From NCBI RefSeq assembly GCF_039534915.1, contig NZ_BAAAWE010000001.1, positions 6,758,001 through 6,822,000 of the forward strand: a stretch of 64,000 bases of DNA, read 5' to 3'. Origin of the DNA: Streptomyces roseofulvus (lineage in GTDB: Bacteria > Actinomycetota > Actinomycetes > Streptomycetales > Streptomycetaceae). Position 1 is the first letter of the stretch. The number at the start of each line of letters is the position of its first letter. The notes beneath the pieces were generated by a model, which searched no databases, had not been told where the DNA came from, and saw nothing but the letters and a program-made list of their open reading frames with translations. This document shows, in pieces, positions 43,937 through 51,756 of the stretch. Position numbers and translations under genes: made by a program.

Positions 43937-44320
43937 CGGGTCGTCACAGCCGTATGTCGGCCTGTCGTCTCGCGCACCGCGTCCTCGATCAGGTCGGCGA
44001 TCTCCTGCGGTCGGGACGCCAAGGAGGCGTGGTTCGCGTCGAGTTCGACGATCTTCCGGCGGTTCATGCGCTGGGCCATCTTGCTCCGCCACGCCGGGCG
44101 CCGTCACGCCGGGCGCCGTCACGCCGTCGCCGAACGTGGAGCCGAGCGGCGCCTTCTGGGTGACCGCCATGACGAGGGCCTCGTCCGCCGACAGGTCCTG
44201 GGCGAAGCTCTCGTGGAACGCGGCGGGTGGCATCTCCTGGCTGAGCCGCCGGGGCTCTCGCCGGCGTCGGGCGCGAAGGCGGCGACGTACACCGGGGTGG
44301 TGACGTTCGGCAGGTCGCCG
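43937..44320 (-). pseudogene. Alpha/beta-hydrolase remnant
   Basis: Minus-strand pieces in different frames: VYVAAFAPDAGESPG, then MPPAAFHESFAQDLSADEAL and VTQKAPLGSTFGDGV, then AQRMNRRKIVELDANHASLA and RPQEIADLIEDAVRETTGR. The last carries the catalytic His (DANHAS). The nucleophile region is absent and a 15-bp tandem repeat (coding GVTAPGVTAPGV, about 44090-44130) interrupts it. Boundaries approximate. Confidence 0.7.
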
Positions 44321-44452
44321 TGCGCGCGCCGCGCTGCGGCGGGCCGGAAGGGTGTCGGCCCGCCCGGCCCCAGGGACGTGCGCCGGAGAGCTGCTCGCGG
44401 GCCGCCCCCGGTGGCGCCCGTCCGTCGTGCGGCAGCGCCGACGGCCCGGCTC

Positions 44453-44493
44453 GGCCGCCCCGCCCCCTCCGATCGGAGCAGGGCGGGGCGGCC
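44453..44493 (-). terminator. Terminator at the 3' end of the ATP-grasp gene
   Basis: GGCCGCCCCGCCC and its complement (44481-44493) make a 13-bp stem whose loop contains the self-complementary CTCCGATCGGAG. It lies 8 nt past the stop and closes the biosynthetic cluster on this side. Confidence 0.85.
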
Positions 44494-44500
44494 GGAGCGG

Positions 44501-45799
44501 TCAGGCGGGGTCGGGCTCGATGGTCAGCTCGACGCGGTCCGTGTAGGCGCGGACCTCCGCGACCGGGTCGGCGTCCCACGGCAGGTCCGCGACGACGTAG
44601 GCCGAGCGGCCGGACGAGTCGTGGAGGGCGCCGAGGCGGGAGCCGCGGGCGAGGGCGACCATGACCGAGGCGCAACGGGCGGGGGCGTCCGGGGTGGTGG
44701 CCTCGACGAGGGGCCAGACGGCGTCGTCGACGATCCAGGAGACCGGCTCGCCCTCGTAGCGGACGTCCGTCAGCCGGCCGGGCGTGTGCTCGACGAAGCG
44801 CTGGACGGCCCGGCGGGTGGGGGCCGGGTAGTCGGGGCGCACGCCGAGGGCGAGGTCGACGATGGCCGGCTCGATGGGGCGGCCGGTGGCGAGGTGCCAC
44901 ATCATCGTGATGGCGTCGCCGGGGAGCCGGGCGGCGATCTCCATGAGGACCGGCTGGCCGTCGCGCAGCCGGAACTCGGCGTGGGTGATGCCGCTGTCGA
45001 AGCGCAGCGCCTTGAGGATCGCGGCGTTGGCGGCGACGAGCGCGTCCGAGTGGGCGAGCGGCAGGTCGGCCGGGCTGGTGTGGCCGATCTCGGTGAAGTA
45101 GGGGCTGTCGTCCTCGTTGGTGAGCTTGGCGGTGACGCCGCTCCACAGCAGTTCGCCGCGGTGGACGAGGGCCTCGACGGAGAACTCGGGCCCGGTGACC
45201 AGTTCCTCCACGAGGATCGTCTCGTCCGGCTCGTAGGCGGTGAGCGCGGCCCGCAGCTCCTCGTCGTTCTCGACCCGGACGACGCCGGAGCTGAACATCC
45301 GGCCGGCCGGCTTGACGACGGCGGGGTACGCGTCGGCGGTCGCGGACTCCCGCTGATGGGGGGCGAAGGCCCGCCAGGCGGGGCCGTGGTCCCGGAGGAC
45401 GACCCGCTGCATGACCTTGTCGCGGCAGACCCGGGCCGCCCAGGCGCCGGGACCCGGCAGGCCGAGCGCGTCGGAGAGCACCCCGCAGGGGTCGACGAAG
45501 ACCTCGCCGCTGCAGATCACCCCGCGGATGTCGTAGTCCGCTATCCAGTCCTGCACGGACGCCAGGACCCCGGCGATCACGGCGTCCGGGAACTGGCGGA
45601 CGGCCCGGATCCGCGACAGCGGGTGGGCCGGGTCCTCGATGTGTCCGGTCAGCTTCGCCAGGTCGGTGGTGGGGCCGACGACGACCAGCGGCGCCAGCCC
45701 GCGCTCCGCGATGTCGGTGATCAGGCGGTGCTGGCGGGCGAGGGCCGCCAGGTCGCTCATGACGATCACGGCGGGCGGACGTTGGCTCTGACGGTTCAA
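44501..45799 (-). CDS. ATP-grasp ligase
   Basis: 432 aa from TTG 45799, chosen for the strong GGAGGAGCTCCG just before it. ATP-grasp features: YPAVVKPAGRMFSSGVVRVE (Lys of the ATP pocket and flexible loop), ETILVEELVTGPEFSVEALV (adenine-binding EE...GxE) and AEFRLRDGQPVLMEIAARLP with Glu-x-Ala-Ala-Arg for magnesium. The carboxylate-amine ligase fold of this subgroup often forms amide bonds between amino acids. It could join cluster-made diaminobutyrate or another amino acid to a carboxylate. Last gene of the cluster; 144 bp after the aminotransferase. Confidence 0.85.
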   Translation of the reverse strand: MNRQSQRPPAVIVMSDLAALARQHRLITDIAERGLAPLVVVGPTTDLAKLTGHIEDPAHPLSRIRAVRQFPDAVIAGVLASVQDWIADYDIRGVICSGEVFVDPCGVLSDALGLPGPGAWAARVCRDKVMQRVVLRDHGPAWRAFAPHQRESATADAYPAVVKPAGRMFSSGVVRVENDEELRAALTAYEPDETILVEELVTGPEFSVEALVHRGELLWSGVTAKLTNEDDSPYFTEIGHTSPADLPLAHSDALVAANAAILKALRFDSGITHAEFRLRDGQPVLMEIAARLPGDAITMMWHLATGRPIEPAIVDLALGVRPDYPAPTRRAVQRFVEHTPGRLTDVRYEGEPVSWIVDDAVWPLVEATTPDAPARCASVMVALARGSRLGALHDSSGRSAYVVADLPWDADPVAEVRAYTDRVELTIEPDPA

Positions 45800-45943
45800 C
45801 GGAGCTCCTCCGGTGGGATGCGGATGCACGGTCGTGGAAGATCCAGCTTGCCCGGCCGCTGCGCGCCCGGTCTGTCGATACGTCAATTCGGGGACCGCTG
45901 CGCCGGATTGGCCGGAAATCTGCGCCCGCAGCCGGGGGCGGGA

Positions 45944-47155
45944 CTACTGGCGGTAGGTCGAGAGGAAGCGGCCGATGCGGTTGATCGCGGTCTCCAGGTC
46001 GTCGGCGCGGGGCAGCGTGACGAAGCGGAAGTGGTCCGGGCGGTGCCAGTTGAAGCCGGTGCCCTGGACGATGTGGATCTTCTCGCGCAGCAGCAGGTCG
46101 AGGACGAGCCGCTCGTCGTCGACGATCTTGTGCACCTCCGGGTCCAGCTTGGCGAAGGCGTACAGGGCGCCCTTGGGCTTGACGCAGCTCACGCCCGGGA
46201 TCTCGTTCAGCGCCCGCCAGGCGACGTCGCGCTGCTCGGTGAGCCGGCCGTTCGGCAGCGTCAGGTCGTGGATGGACTGGCGGCCGCCGAGCGCGGCCTG
46301 GACGGCGTACTGGGCCGGCACATTGGGGCACAGGCGCATGCCGGCCAGCATGGTCAGGCCCTCCAGGTAGTCCGTGGCCCGCCCCTTGGGGCCGGAGACG
46401 ACCAGCCAGCCGCTGCGGAAGCCGGCCACCCGGTAGGACTTGGAGAGGCCGTTGAAGGTGAGCGTCAGCACGTCGTCGCTCAGCGCGGCGAGGCAGTGGT
46501 GCTCGGCGTCGTCGTAGAGGATCTTGTCGTAGATCTCGTCGGCGAGCACCATCAGGCCGTGGCGGCGGGCGAGTTCGAGGATGCCCTCCAGGAGCTCCTT
46601 CGAATAGACCGCGCCCGTGGGGTTGTTGGGGTTGATGACGACGATGGCCTTGGTGCGGTCGGTGATCTTCGACGCGATGTCGTCGAGGTCGGGGAACCAG
46701 TCCGCCTCCTCGTCGCACAGGTAGTGCACGGGCCGGCCGCCGGCGAACCGCACCACCGCCGTCCACAGGGGGTAGTCGGGCATCGGCACCAGGACCTCGT
46801 CGCCGTCGTCGACCAGCGCCTGCACGGCCATCTGGATCAGCTCGGAGGCGCCGTTGCCCAGGTAGACGTCGTCCACGGTCACGCCCGTGACGCCGCGCTG
46901 CTGGTAGTACTGCATGACCGCGCGCCGGGCCGGCAGGATGCCCCGGGAATCGCTGTAGCCGTGCGCGTTGGGCAGGTTGCGGATGATGTCCTGGAGGATC
47001 TCCTCCGGCACCTCGAAGCCGAACGGCGCCGGATTGCCGGTGTTCAGCCGCAGGACGCTGTGACCCGCCTCCTCCAGGGCGTTGGCCTGGTCGACGACCG
47101 GGCCACGGATCTCGTAGCACACGTCCTTCAACTTGCTGGACTGTCGAAACGTCAT
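45944..47155 (-). CDS. PLP aminotransferase class I/II (AlaA-like)
   Basis: 403 aa. ATG 47155 is preceded by GGGAGG with 6 nt spacing, preferred to an earlier GTG. Fold-type I marks: YLGNGASELIQMAVQAL, INPNNPTGAVYSKELLEGIL, DEIYDKILYDD, and the PLP lysine in LTFNGLSKSYRVAGFRSGW; Arg near the end in HFRFVTLP. Closest in character to glutamate-pyruvate aminotransferase AlaA. It could supply an amino acid to the pathway or be a housekeeping gene at the cluster edge. Divergent HxlR gene upstream. Confidence 0.88.
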   Translation of the reverse strand: MTFRQSSKLKDVCYEIRGPVVDQANALEEAGHSVLRLNTGNPAPFGFEVPEEILQDIIRNLPNAHGYSDSRGILPARRAVMQYYQQRGVTGVTVDDVYLGNGASELIQMAVQALVDDGDEVLVPMPDYPLWTAVVRFAGGRPVHYLCDEEADWFPDLDDIASKITDRTKAIVVINPNNPTGAVYSKELLEGILELARRHGLMVLADEIYDKILYDDAEHHCLAALSDDVLTLTFNGLSKSYRVAGFRSGWLVVSGPKGRATDYLEGLTMLAGMRLCPNVPAQYAVQAALGGRQSIHDLTLPNGRLTEQRDVAWRALNEIPGVSCVKPKGALYAFAKLDPEVHKIVDDERLVLDLLLREKIHIVQGTGFNWHRPDHFRFVTLPRADDLETAINRIGRFLSTYRQ

Positions 47156-47215
47156 CTGCGGCCTCCCGACCGTCACTGTCACCGTCATCCGCGCCGCTGT
47201 GGCTGCTTCGTTCTA

Positions 47216-47231
47216 CCAAGTACCCACTTGG
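47216..47231. promoter_or_regulatory. CCAAGT-ACCC-ACTTGG inverted repeat, possible HxlR site
   Basis: Perfect 6-bp arms around 4 nt, in the gap between the divergent aminotransferase and HxlR genes, 61 nt upstream of the former and 32 of the latter. Confidence 0.6.
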
Positions 47232-47262
47232 AAAGTCCAACCTTTTGGCTATGCTGGCCACC

Positions 47263-47688
47263 ATGCCACGCCGAAGCTACGACCAGTACTGCGCCGTCGC
47301 CCGAGCCCTGGACGCGGTGGGGGAGCGCTGGAGTCTGCTGATCGTCCGGGAGCTCCTGAACGGCCCGCGGCGGTACACCGACCTCCACGCCGACCTCCCC
47401 GGCGTCTCCACCGACATCCTCGCCAGCCGGCTCAAGCAGCTGGAGGGCGAGGAGCTGGTCGAGCGCCGCCGCCTGGAGCGGCCGGCCAACGCGACCGTCT
47501 ACCAGCTCACCCCGCGCGGGGCCGAACTGCGCCCGGTCGTCCAGGCCCTGGCCGCCTGGGGCCTGGACGCGCTCGGCGACCAGCGGCCCACGGACGCCGT
47601 CCGCACCCACTGGTTCACCGAACGCGACCCGGCCGGCGCGGCCGCGTCCGGCACGGCCCGGGAAGGGGACACGGTCGCGACACGCTGA
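47263..47688 (+). CDS. HxlR-family winged-helix regulator
   Basis: 141 aa from ATG 47263 (upstream in-frame ATG 47251 is possible). The HxlR domain is complete: CAVARALDAVGERWSLLIVR, ELLNGPRRYTDLHADLPGVS, DILASRLKQLEGEELVERRR and VYQLTPRGAELRPVVQALAA. The N-terminal Cys (DQYC) is typical of the family. C-terminal ~40 residues are Ala/Asp-rich. Likely controls the divergent aminotransferase and ATP-grasp genes and itself via the inverted repeat at 47216. Confidence 0.9.
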   Translation: MPRRSYDQYCAVARALDAVGERWSLLIVRELLNGPRRYTDLHADLPGVSTDILASRLKQLEGEELVERRRLERPANATVYQLTPRGAELRPVVQALAAWGLDALGDQRPTDAVRTHWFTERDPAGAAASGTAREGDTVATR

Positions 47689-47730
47689 CGACACCGGGCG
47701 GGAGGCTCAGCCGCCCACCGGCGCGTCAGC
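47684..47730 (+). terminator. Candidate terminator of HxlR gene
   Basis: Nested arms GCTGACG/CGTCAGC and GGGCGG/CCGCCC form a hairpin that includes the HxlR stop codon. It also faces the converging diaminobutyrate aminotransferase gene. Confidence 0.5.
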
Positions 47731-47747
47731 GACGGCGCCACGTGCCC

Positions 47748-47931
47748 GGAGGCTCGGGCGTCCACGGTCGCGGCCATGACGGCGGCGCCTGCCGGGAGGC
47801 TCGGGCGTCCACGGTCGCGGCCATGACGGCGGCGCCTGCCGGGAGGCTCGGGCGTCCACGGTCGCGGCCATGACGGCGGCACCTGCCGGGAGGCTCAGGC
47901 GTCCACGGTCGCGGCCACCGACTCGCCCAGG
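47748..47931. repeat. 47-bp tandem repeat at the 3' end of the aminotransferase gene
   Basis: Units begin GGAGGCTC at 47748, 47795, 47842 and 47889. The first three are nearly identical and the fourth is the real 3' end of the gene at 47895, containing its stop (TCA in plus orientation). In the other copies this codon is changed (TCG), so the gene end was duplicated outward. Confidence 0.92.
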
Positions 47932-49145
47932 ATGCCGAGCCCCTCGGACAGTTCCTCGTCGGTGGCGGTGAGCGGCGGCAGCAGCTTCACCACCTCGTCG
48001 TCGGAGCCGGAGGTCTCCACCAGCAGACCGCGGGCGAACGCCGCGTCGGCGACCCCCCGGGCCACCTCCGCCTCCCGGAAGGCCAGGCCCCACGCCAGGC
48101 CGCGCCCGCGCCGGGCCGACACCTGCGCCGGGTACCGCTGGGCGAGGTCGCCGAGCCGCTCCTCGAAGTGCGCGCCCCGCACCTCGGTCTGCTTCTCCAG
48201 GGCGCTGTCCGCCCAGAACTCCCGCAGCGCCGCCGCCGCCGTCACGAAGGCGGGGTTGTTGCCGCGGAACGTGCCGTTGTGCTCGCCCGGCCGCCAGACG
48301 TCCAGCTCGGTGCGGAAGAGCGTCAGCGCCATCGGCAGCCCGTACCCGCTCAGGGACTTGGACAGGCAGACGATGTCCGGGGTGATCCCGGCCGCCTCGA
48401 AGCTGAAGAACGGCCCGGTCCGCCCGCAGCCCATCTGGATGTCGTCCACGACCAGCAGGATGCCCCGCCGCTCGCACAGCTCCGCCAGGTCCGCCAGCCA
48501 GGTGTGCCCGGCCGGGTTGACGCCGCCCTCGCCCTGCACCGTCTCCACGATGACGGCGGCGGGCAGCTCCATTCCGCTGCTGCGGTCGTCGAGCATGCTG
48601 TCGAGCAGCTTCAGACCCGACACCTCGCCTCCGGCGAAGCCGTCGTACGGGAGCCGCCAGGTGTGCCCCAGCGGCACCCCGGCCCCGCCGCGCTTGGACG
48701 CGTTCCCGGTGACCGCCAGGGAGCCCAGCGACATGCCGTGGAAGGCACCGGTGAAGGCCACCACCGTGTGACGCCCCGTCACCTTCCGGGCCAGCTTCAG
48801 CGCGGCCTCCACGCTGTTGGTGCCGGTCGGGCCGGGGAACTGCACCCGGTAGTCGAGCCCCCGCGGACCCAGGACCCGCGCCCCGAACTCGCGGAGGAAG
48901 TCCTCCTTCGCCACCGTCAGCATGTCCAGGCTGTGCGCGATCCCGTCCCGCTCCAGGTAGTCGAGCAGCGCCCGCTTCAACACGGGATGGTTGTGACCGT
49001 AGTTGAGGGCGCTCGCGCCCGCGAAGAAGTCCAGGTAGACGCGGTCGTCACGGTCGGTGAGCCGGCTGCCGCGGGCCTGGTCGAAGACCACGGGCCAGTT
49101 CCGGCTGTAGCTGCGGACCTCGGATTCGAGGCGGGAGGCGTTCAT
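47895..49145 (-). CDS. Diaminobutyrate--2-oxoglutarate aminotransferase (EctB-like)
   Basis: 416 aa. ATG 49145 follows GAGGAGA. Class III PLP aminotransferase: VYLDFFAGASALNYGHNHPV, VQFPGPTGTNSVEAALKLAR, VVAFTGAFHGMSLGSLAVTG, LLVVDDIQMGCGRTGPFFSF and the PLP Lys in VCLSKSLSGYGLPMAL. The FPGPTGTNSVEAALKLARK stretch is diagnostic for EctB/DABA aminotransferases. It makes L-2,4-diaminobutyrate from aspartate semialdehyde. ectA, ectC and ectD are absent, so diaminobutyrate is probably a building block of the cluster product. Confidence 0.9.
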   Translation of the reverse strand: MNASRLESEVRSYSRNWPVVFDQARGSRLTDRDDRVYLDFFAGASALNYGHNHPVLKRALLDYLERDGIAHSLDMLTVAKEDFLREFGARVLGPRGLDYRVQFPGPTGTNSVEAALKLARKVTGRHTVVAFTGAFHGMSLGSLAVTGNASKRGGAGVPLGHTWRLPYDGFAGGEVSGLKLLDSMLDDRSSGMELPAAVIVETVQGEGGVNPAGHTWLADLAELCERRGILLVVDDIQMGCGRTGPFFSFEAAGITPDIVCLSKSLSGYGLPMALTLFRTELDVWRPGEHNGTFRGNNPAFVTAAAALREFWADSALEKQTEVRGAHFEERLGDLAQRYPAQVSARRGRGLAWGLAFREAEVARGVADAAFARGLLVETSGSDDEVVKLLPPLTATDEELSEGLGILGESVAATVDA

Positions 49146-49199
49146 GAGGGGTCTCCTCGGAGAGGGGTGGGAAAGGTACGGAGGGAACGACCGGCCCGC

Positions 49200-50387
49200 T
49201 CAGGCACCGGACAGGAACGGAACGGCGAGCACCGCCACGCCCGCGAGCACGGCCAGCAGCAGCGCCCCGGCGGCCCGCAGCGGCGGCCCGCCGTGACGTA
49301 CGGCCGCGACGGCGCCCAGCGCGTACCCGACCAGCGCCGCCGCGGCGGGACCGAGCAGCAGCAGGGGCACGCCGCCGTCCCGCGCCCCCGCCCAGGCGAA
49401 GGCGCAGCACGCCGCGCCGACGGCCAGGACCAGCCAGGGGGCAGGCGTGCGGCGGGCGGACCCGGCGGGGCGCAGCCGGGCCGCGATCCGGGCCGCGGTG
49501 CGGACGTTGGTGAGGACGTACGAGGTCAGGACGGCGGCCGTCGCCACGGCGAGCACCCATCGCGCCGGCGCCGCGACCGGGGCACCGGCACCCCGCCCCT
49601 GGACCGCAGCGAGCCCCAGGTAGGCGACCGCCACGCACGCCGCCCCCAGGACCACACCGGCGGCGGTGCGCCGCGGCCCGGCCCCGACCGCCGGGACGGC
49701 CGCGGTGACGGACTCCCAGCCGACGCCGGCGAAGAACAGTGCCGCGAGCGCCAGCCACAGGCCGCCCGGCTCCGACAGCCCCGACGGCGCCAGCGCCGTC
49801 CCCGGCCCCGGATCGGCCGGCCAGAACCAGACGGCGCACGCCAGCGCCAGCGCCCCGGCGGCCCACGGACGCCACCGGAGCAGCGCCGCCGGGAGCGTCA
49901 GCGGGGCCAGCGCCCCCGCCACGCCCACGGCGAGCACGCCGAGGGCGAGCGGCAGCCCGTCCGCCCCCGCCGCCGGCGGCACACCGTCCGCGGCGGTCAG
50001 CAGCGCCGTCGCGGCGAACCAGGCGATCGCGGCCTGCCCGGCGGTGAAGGCGACGGCGAAGACGCCGTCCACCGTCCGCTCCGCCCAGGTGCCGAGCAGC
50101 GCCCCCGCCGCCCCCGCGAGGGAGACCGGGCCGAGCCGGGCGCGGACCAGTTCCGCCAGCACCAGGGCGACCGAGCCGCCCAGCAGGACGTGCGCCGCCC
50201 AGACGAGCGGGCCGGCCCCGCCCGCCAGGGCCGTGACGACCGGCGGCATCACCAGCAGCCCGGCACCCAGGACCCCGCCCGCGACCCGGCCGGCGATCGC
50301 CCGCTCGGGCCGCGTCGCCGCCGCCGGGGCGCCGGCCGGCGACCCCTCGCCGGTCGCCGCGTCGAAGGCGTCCGGAGGCTCCGTCAC
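49200..50387 (-). CDS. APC-family amino-acid permease-like transporter
   Basis: 395 aa from GTG 50387, overlapping the N-hydroxylase stop in GTGA. About eleven hydrophobic helices; the first unwound helix reads AGRVAGGVLGAGLLVMPPVV, the APC-type GxGxG region, and WESVTAAVPAVGAGPRRTAA is typical of this family. Probably moves an amino acid precursor or the finished compound. Highly Ala/Gly-rich. Confidence 0.82.
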   Translation of the reverse strand: MTEPPDAFDAATGEGSPAGAPAAATRPERAIAGRVAGGVLGAGLLVMPPVVTALAGGAGPLVWAAHVLLGGSVALVLAELVRARLGPVSLAGAAGALLGTWAERTVDGVFAVAFTAGQAAIAWFAATALLTAADGVPPAAGADGLPLALGVLAVGVAGALAPLTLPAALLRWRPWAAGALALACAVWFWPADPGPGTALAPSGLSEPGGLWLALAALFFAGVGWESVTAAVPAVGAGPRRTAAGVVLGAACVAVAYLGLAAVQGRGAGAPVAAPARWVLAVATAAVLTSYVLTNVRTAARIAARLRPAGSARRTPAPWLVLAVGAACCAFAWAGARDGGVPLLLLGPAAAALVGYALGAVAAVRHGGPPLRAAGALLLAVLAGVAVLAVPFLSGA

Positions 50388-51667
50388 GGGAGGCGCTTCC
50401 GGAGGCTCTCCGCGATGACCTTGGCCCGCAGCGACAGCAGGCTGAACGAGCCGGCATCACCGATGCCGTGGCTGGACTCGCACAGGCCGTTGAGGAAGAG
50501 CGGCGGCGTCTCGGGCGCCACCGGCCGCACCTCGTAGTCCGGTCCGACGGCCAGATAGCCGTGGGCGTCGAAGGCGAACTCCTCCGCGAGCCCCCGCATC
50601 AGCGCCGGGACGCGCTCCTGGTGGGGGGCCGGGCCGAGGTCGCGGAAGCCGGTGGCCAGCACGACGGCGTCGGCCTCGTGCACCTCCGACTCCCCGGTGT
50701 TCAGCTCGTCCACGCTCATCCGGACGCCGTCCTCGCCCACCTCCAGGGACCGCACCTGCCGGCTGCCGCTGACGAACACCCGCTGCTCGCCGTCGAGCCG
50801 CTGCTCGTAGATCAGCCGGTACAGCTCGCGCAGCACGTCGCCGTCGGCGGACGAGTAGTTCGTCAGCCGCATGAAGCGGTCGATGGCGTCCTTCCGCTCC
50901 CGCGAGGCCCCGTAGTAGTAGTCGGTGAAGCCGGGGAAGTACCCCTCCTCGCTGAACGGACTGGTGTCCTTCTCGCGAAGCGTCAGCGACCTTACGAGCG
51001 TGGTGACTTCGGCCTTCGGATAGCGCCGGGCGAGGTCCAGCGTCAGCTCCACCGCGCTCTGGCTGCCGCCGACCACGGTCACCCGGCGCGGCACCACCCC
51101 CGACTCCTCCAGCTCCCGCAGGGCCGGCAGGTACCGCGTCAGGTGGAAGACGCGCGGCGAGTCGACCGCGTCGAAGGGCTCCGGGACGTACGGGGCGCGA
51201 CCGGTGCCGACGACCAGGACCCGCGCCTGGAGGGTCTCCCCGGCCGAGGTGGTGACCGTGTAGCGGGGCCGGCCGTCACCGTCCCGGTCGAGCGTGACGC
51301 CGGTGACGCGCGTGCCGTAGTCGACGAGCCGGTCGAAGTGACCCGCCGCCCAGGTCACGTACTGCGCGTACTCCTTGCGCAGCGGGAACTCCATCGGGAG
51401 GTTGAGGTGGTCGAGCAACCGCCCGTTCTCGAAGAGGTAGTTGATGAAGCTGTAGCGGCTGCGCGGATTGCGCAGCGACACCAGGTCGCGCACGGGGTGG
51501 TTCTGGATGTCCGAGCCGTCGAGCATCATCGCGCTCTGCCAGGACGGCCCCGGGCGGGCCTCCAGGAAACGGACGTCCAGGTCGTGCCCCTCTTCTTCCA
51601 GGGCGATGGCCAGGGCCAGGTTGGCCGGACCGAAGCCGATGCCGAGCACGTCGTGGCAGCGGATCAC
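50384..51667 (-). CDS. L-lysine/L-ornithine N-monooxygenase (hydrazine pathway, Spb38-like)
   Basis: 427 aa from GTG 51667 with GGGGGAACA before it. FAD-binding HDVLGIGFGPANLALAIALE, LQNH-type substrate motif SDIQNHPVRDLVSLRNPRSR, NADPH site RVTVVGGSQSAVELTLDLAR and the C-terminal AVVLATGFRDLGP plus SHGIGDAGSFSLLSLRAKVI. Family members hydroxylate the terminal amine of lysine or ornithine. Such genes usually belong to siderophore clusters. Here the neighbours (cupin-MetRS fusion, FAD oxidase) are those of hydrazine synthesis in s56-p1, where N6-hydroxylysine is the N-N coupling substrate. Lysine is therefore the more likely substrate, but sequence alone does not decide. Confidence 0.9.
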   Translation of the reverse strand: MIRCHDVLGIGFGPANLALAIALEEEGHDLDVRFLEARPGPSWQSAMMLDGSDIQNHPVRDLVSLRNPRSRYSFINYLFENGRLLDHLNLPMEFPLRKEYAQYVTWAAGHFDRLVDYGTRVTGVTLDRDGDGRPRYTVTTSAGETLQARVLVVGTGRAPYVPEPFDAVDSPRVFHLTRYLPALRELEESGVVPRRVTVVGGSQSAVELTLDLARRYPKAEVTTLVRSLTLREKDTSPFSEEGYFPGFTDYYYGASRERKDAIDRFMRLTNYSSADGDVLRELYRLIYEQRLDGEQRVFVSGSRQVRSLEVGEDGVRMSVDELNTGESEVHEADAVVLATGFRDLGPAPHQERVPALMRGLAEEFAFDAHGYLAVGPDYEVRPVAPETPPLFLNGLCESSHGIGDAGSFSLLSLRAKVIAESLRKRLP

Positions 51668-51756
51668 TGTTCCCCCTTGACGAAAACGGATAGGAGTCGT
51701 GCAGCCGGAGCCCGCCCGCGGCGGGCACCGGGTCGGACACCGAGCAGGGCGCCGGG

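Noticed and set aside
44066..47341. Frames above 1000 aa on both strands across the ATP-grasp and aminotransferase genes
   Set aside because: Typical high-GC shadow frames; real motifs (ATP-grasp, PLP lysine) lie in the genes annotated.
47895..49145. Ectoine biosynthesis operon
   Set aside because: Only the ectB-type gene is present; flanking genes are not ectA, ectC or ectD.
50384..51667. Siderophore cluster, because of the lysine/ornithine N-hydroxylase
   Set aside because: No IucA/IucC-type synthetase, NRPS, siderophore permease or iron-box is seen. The immediate neighbours are the cupin-MetRS fusion and DAO oxidase of hydrazine synthesis.
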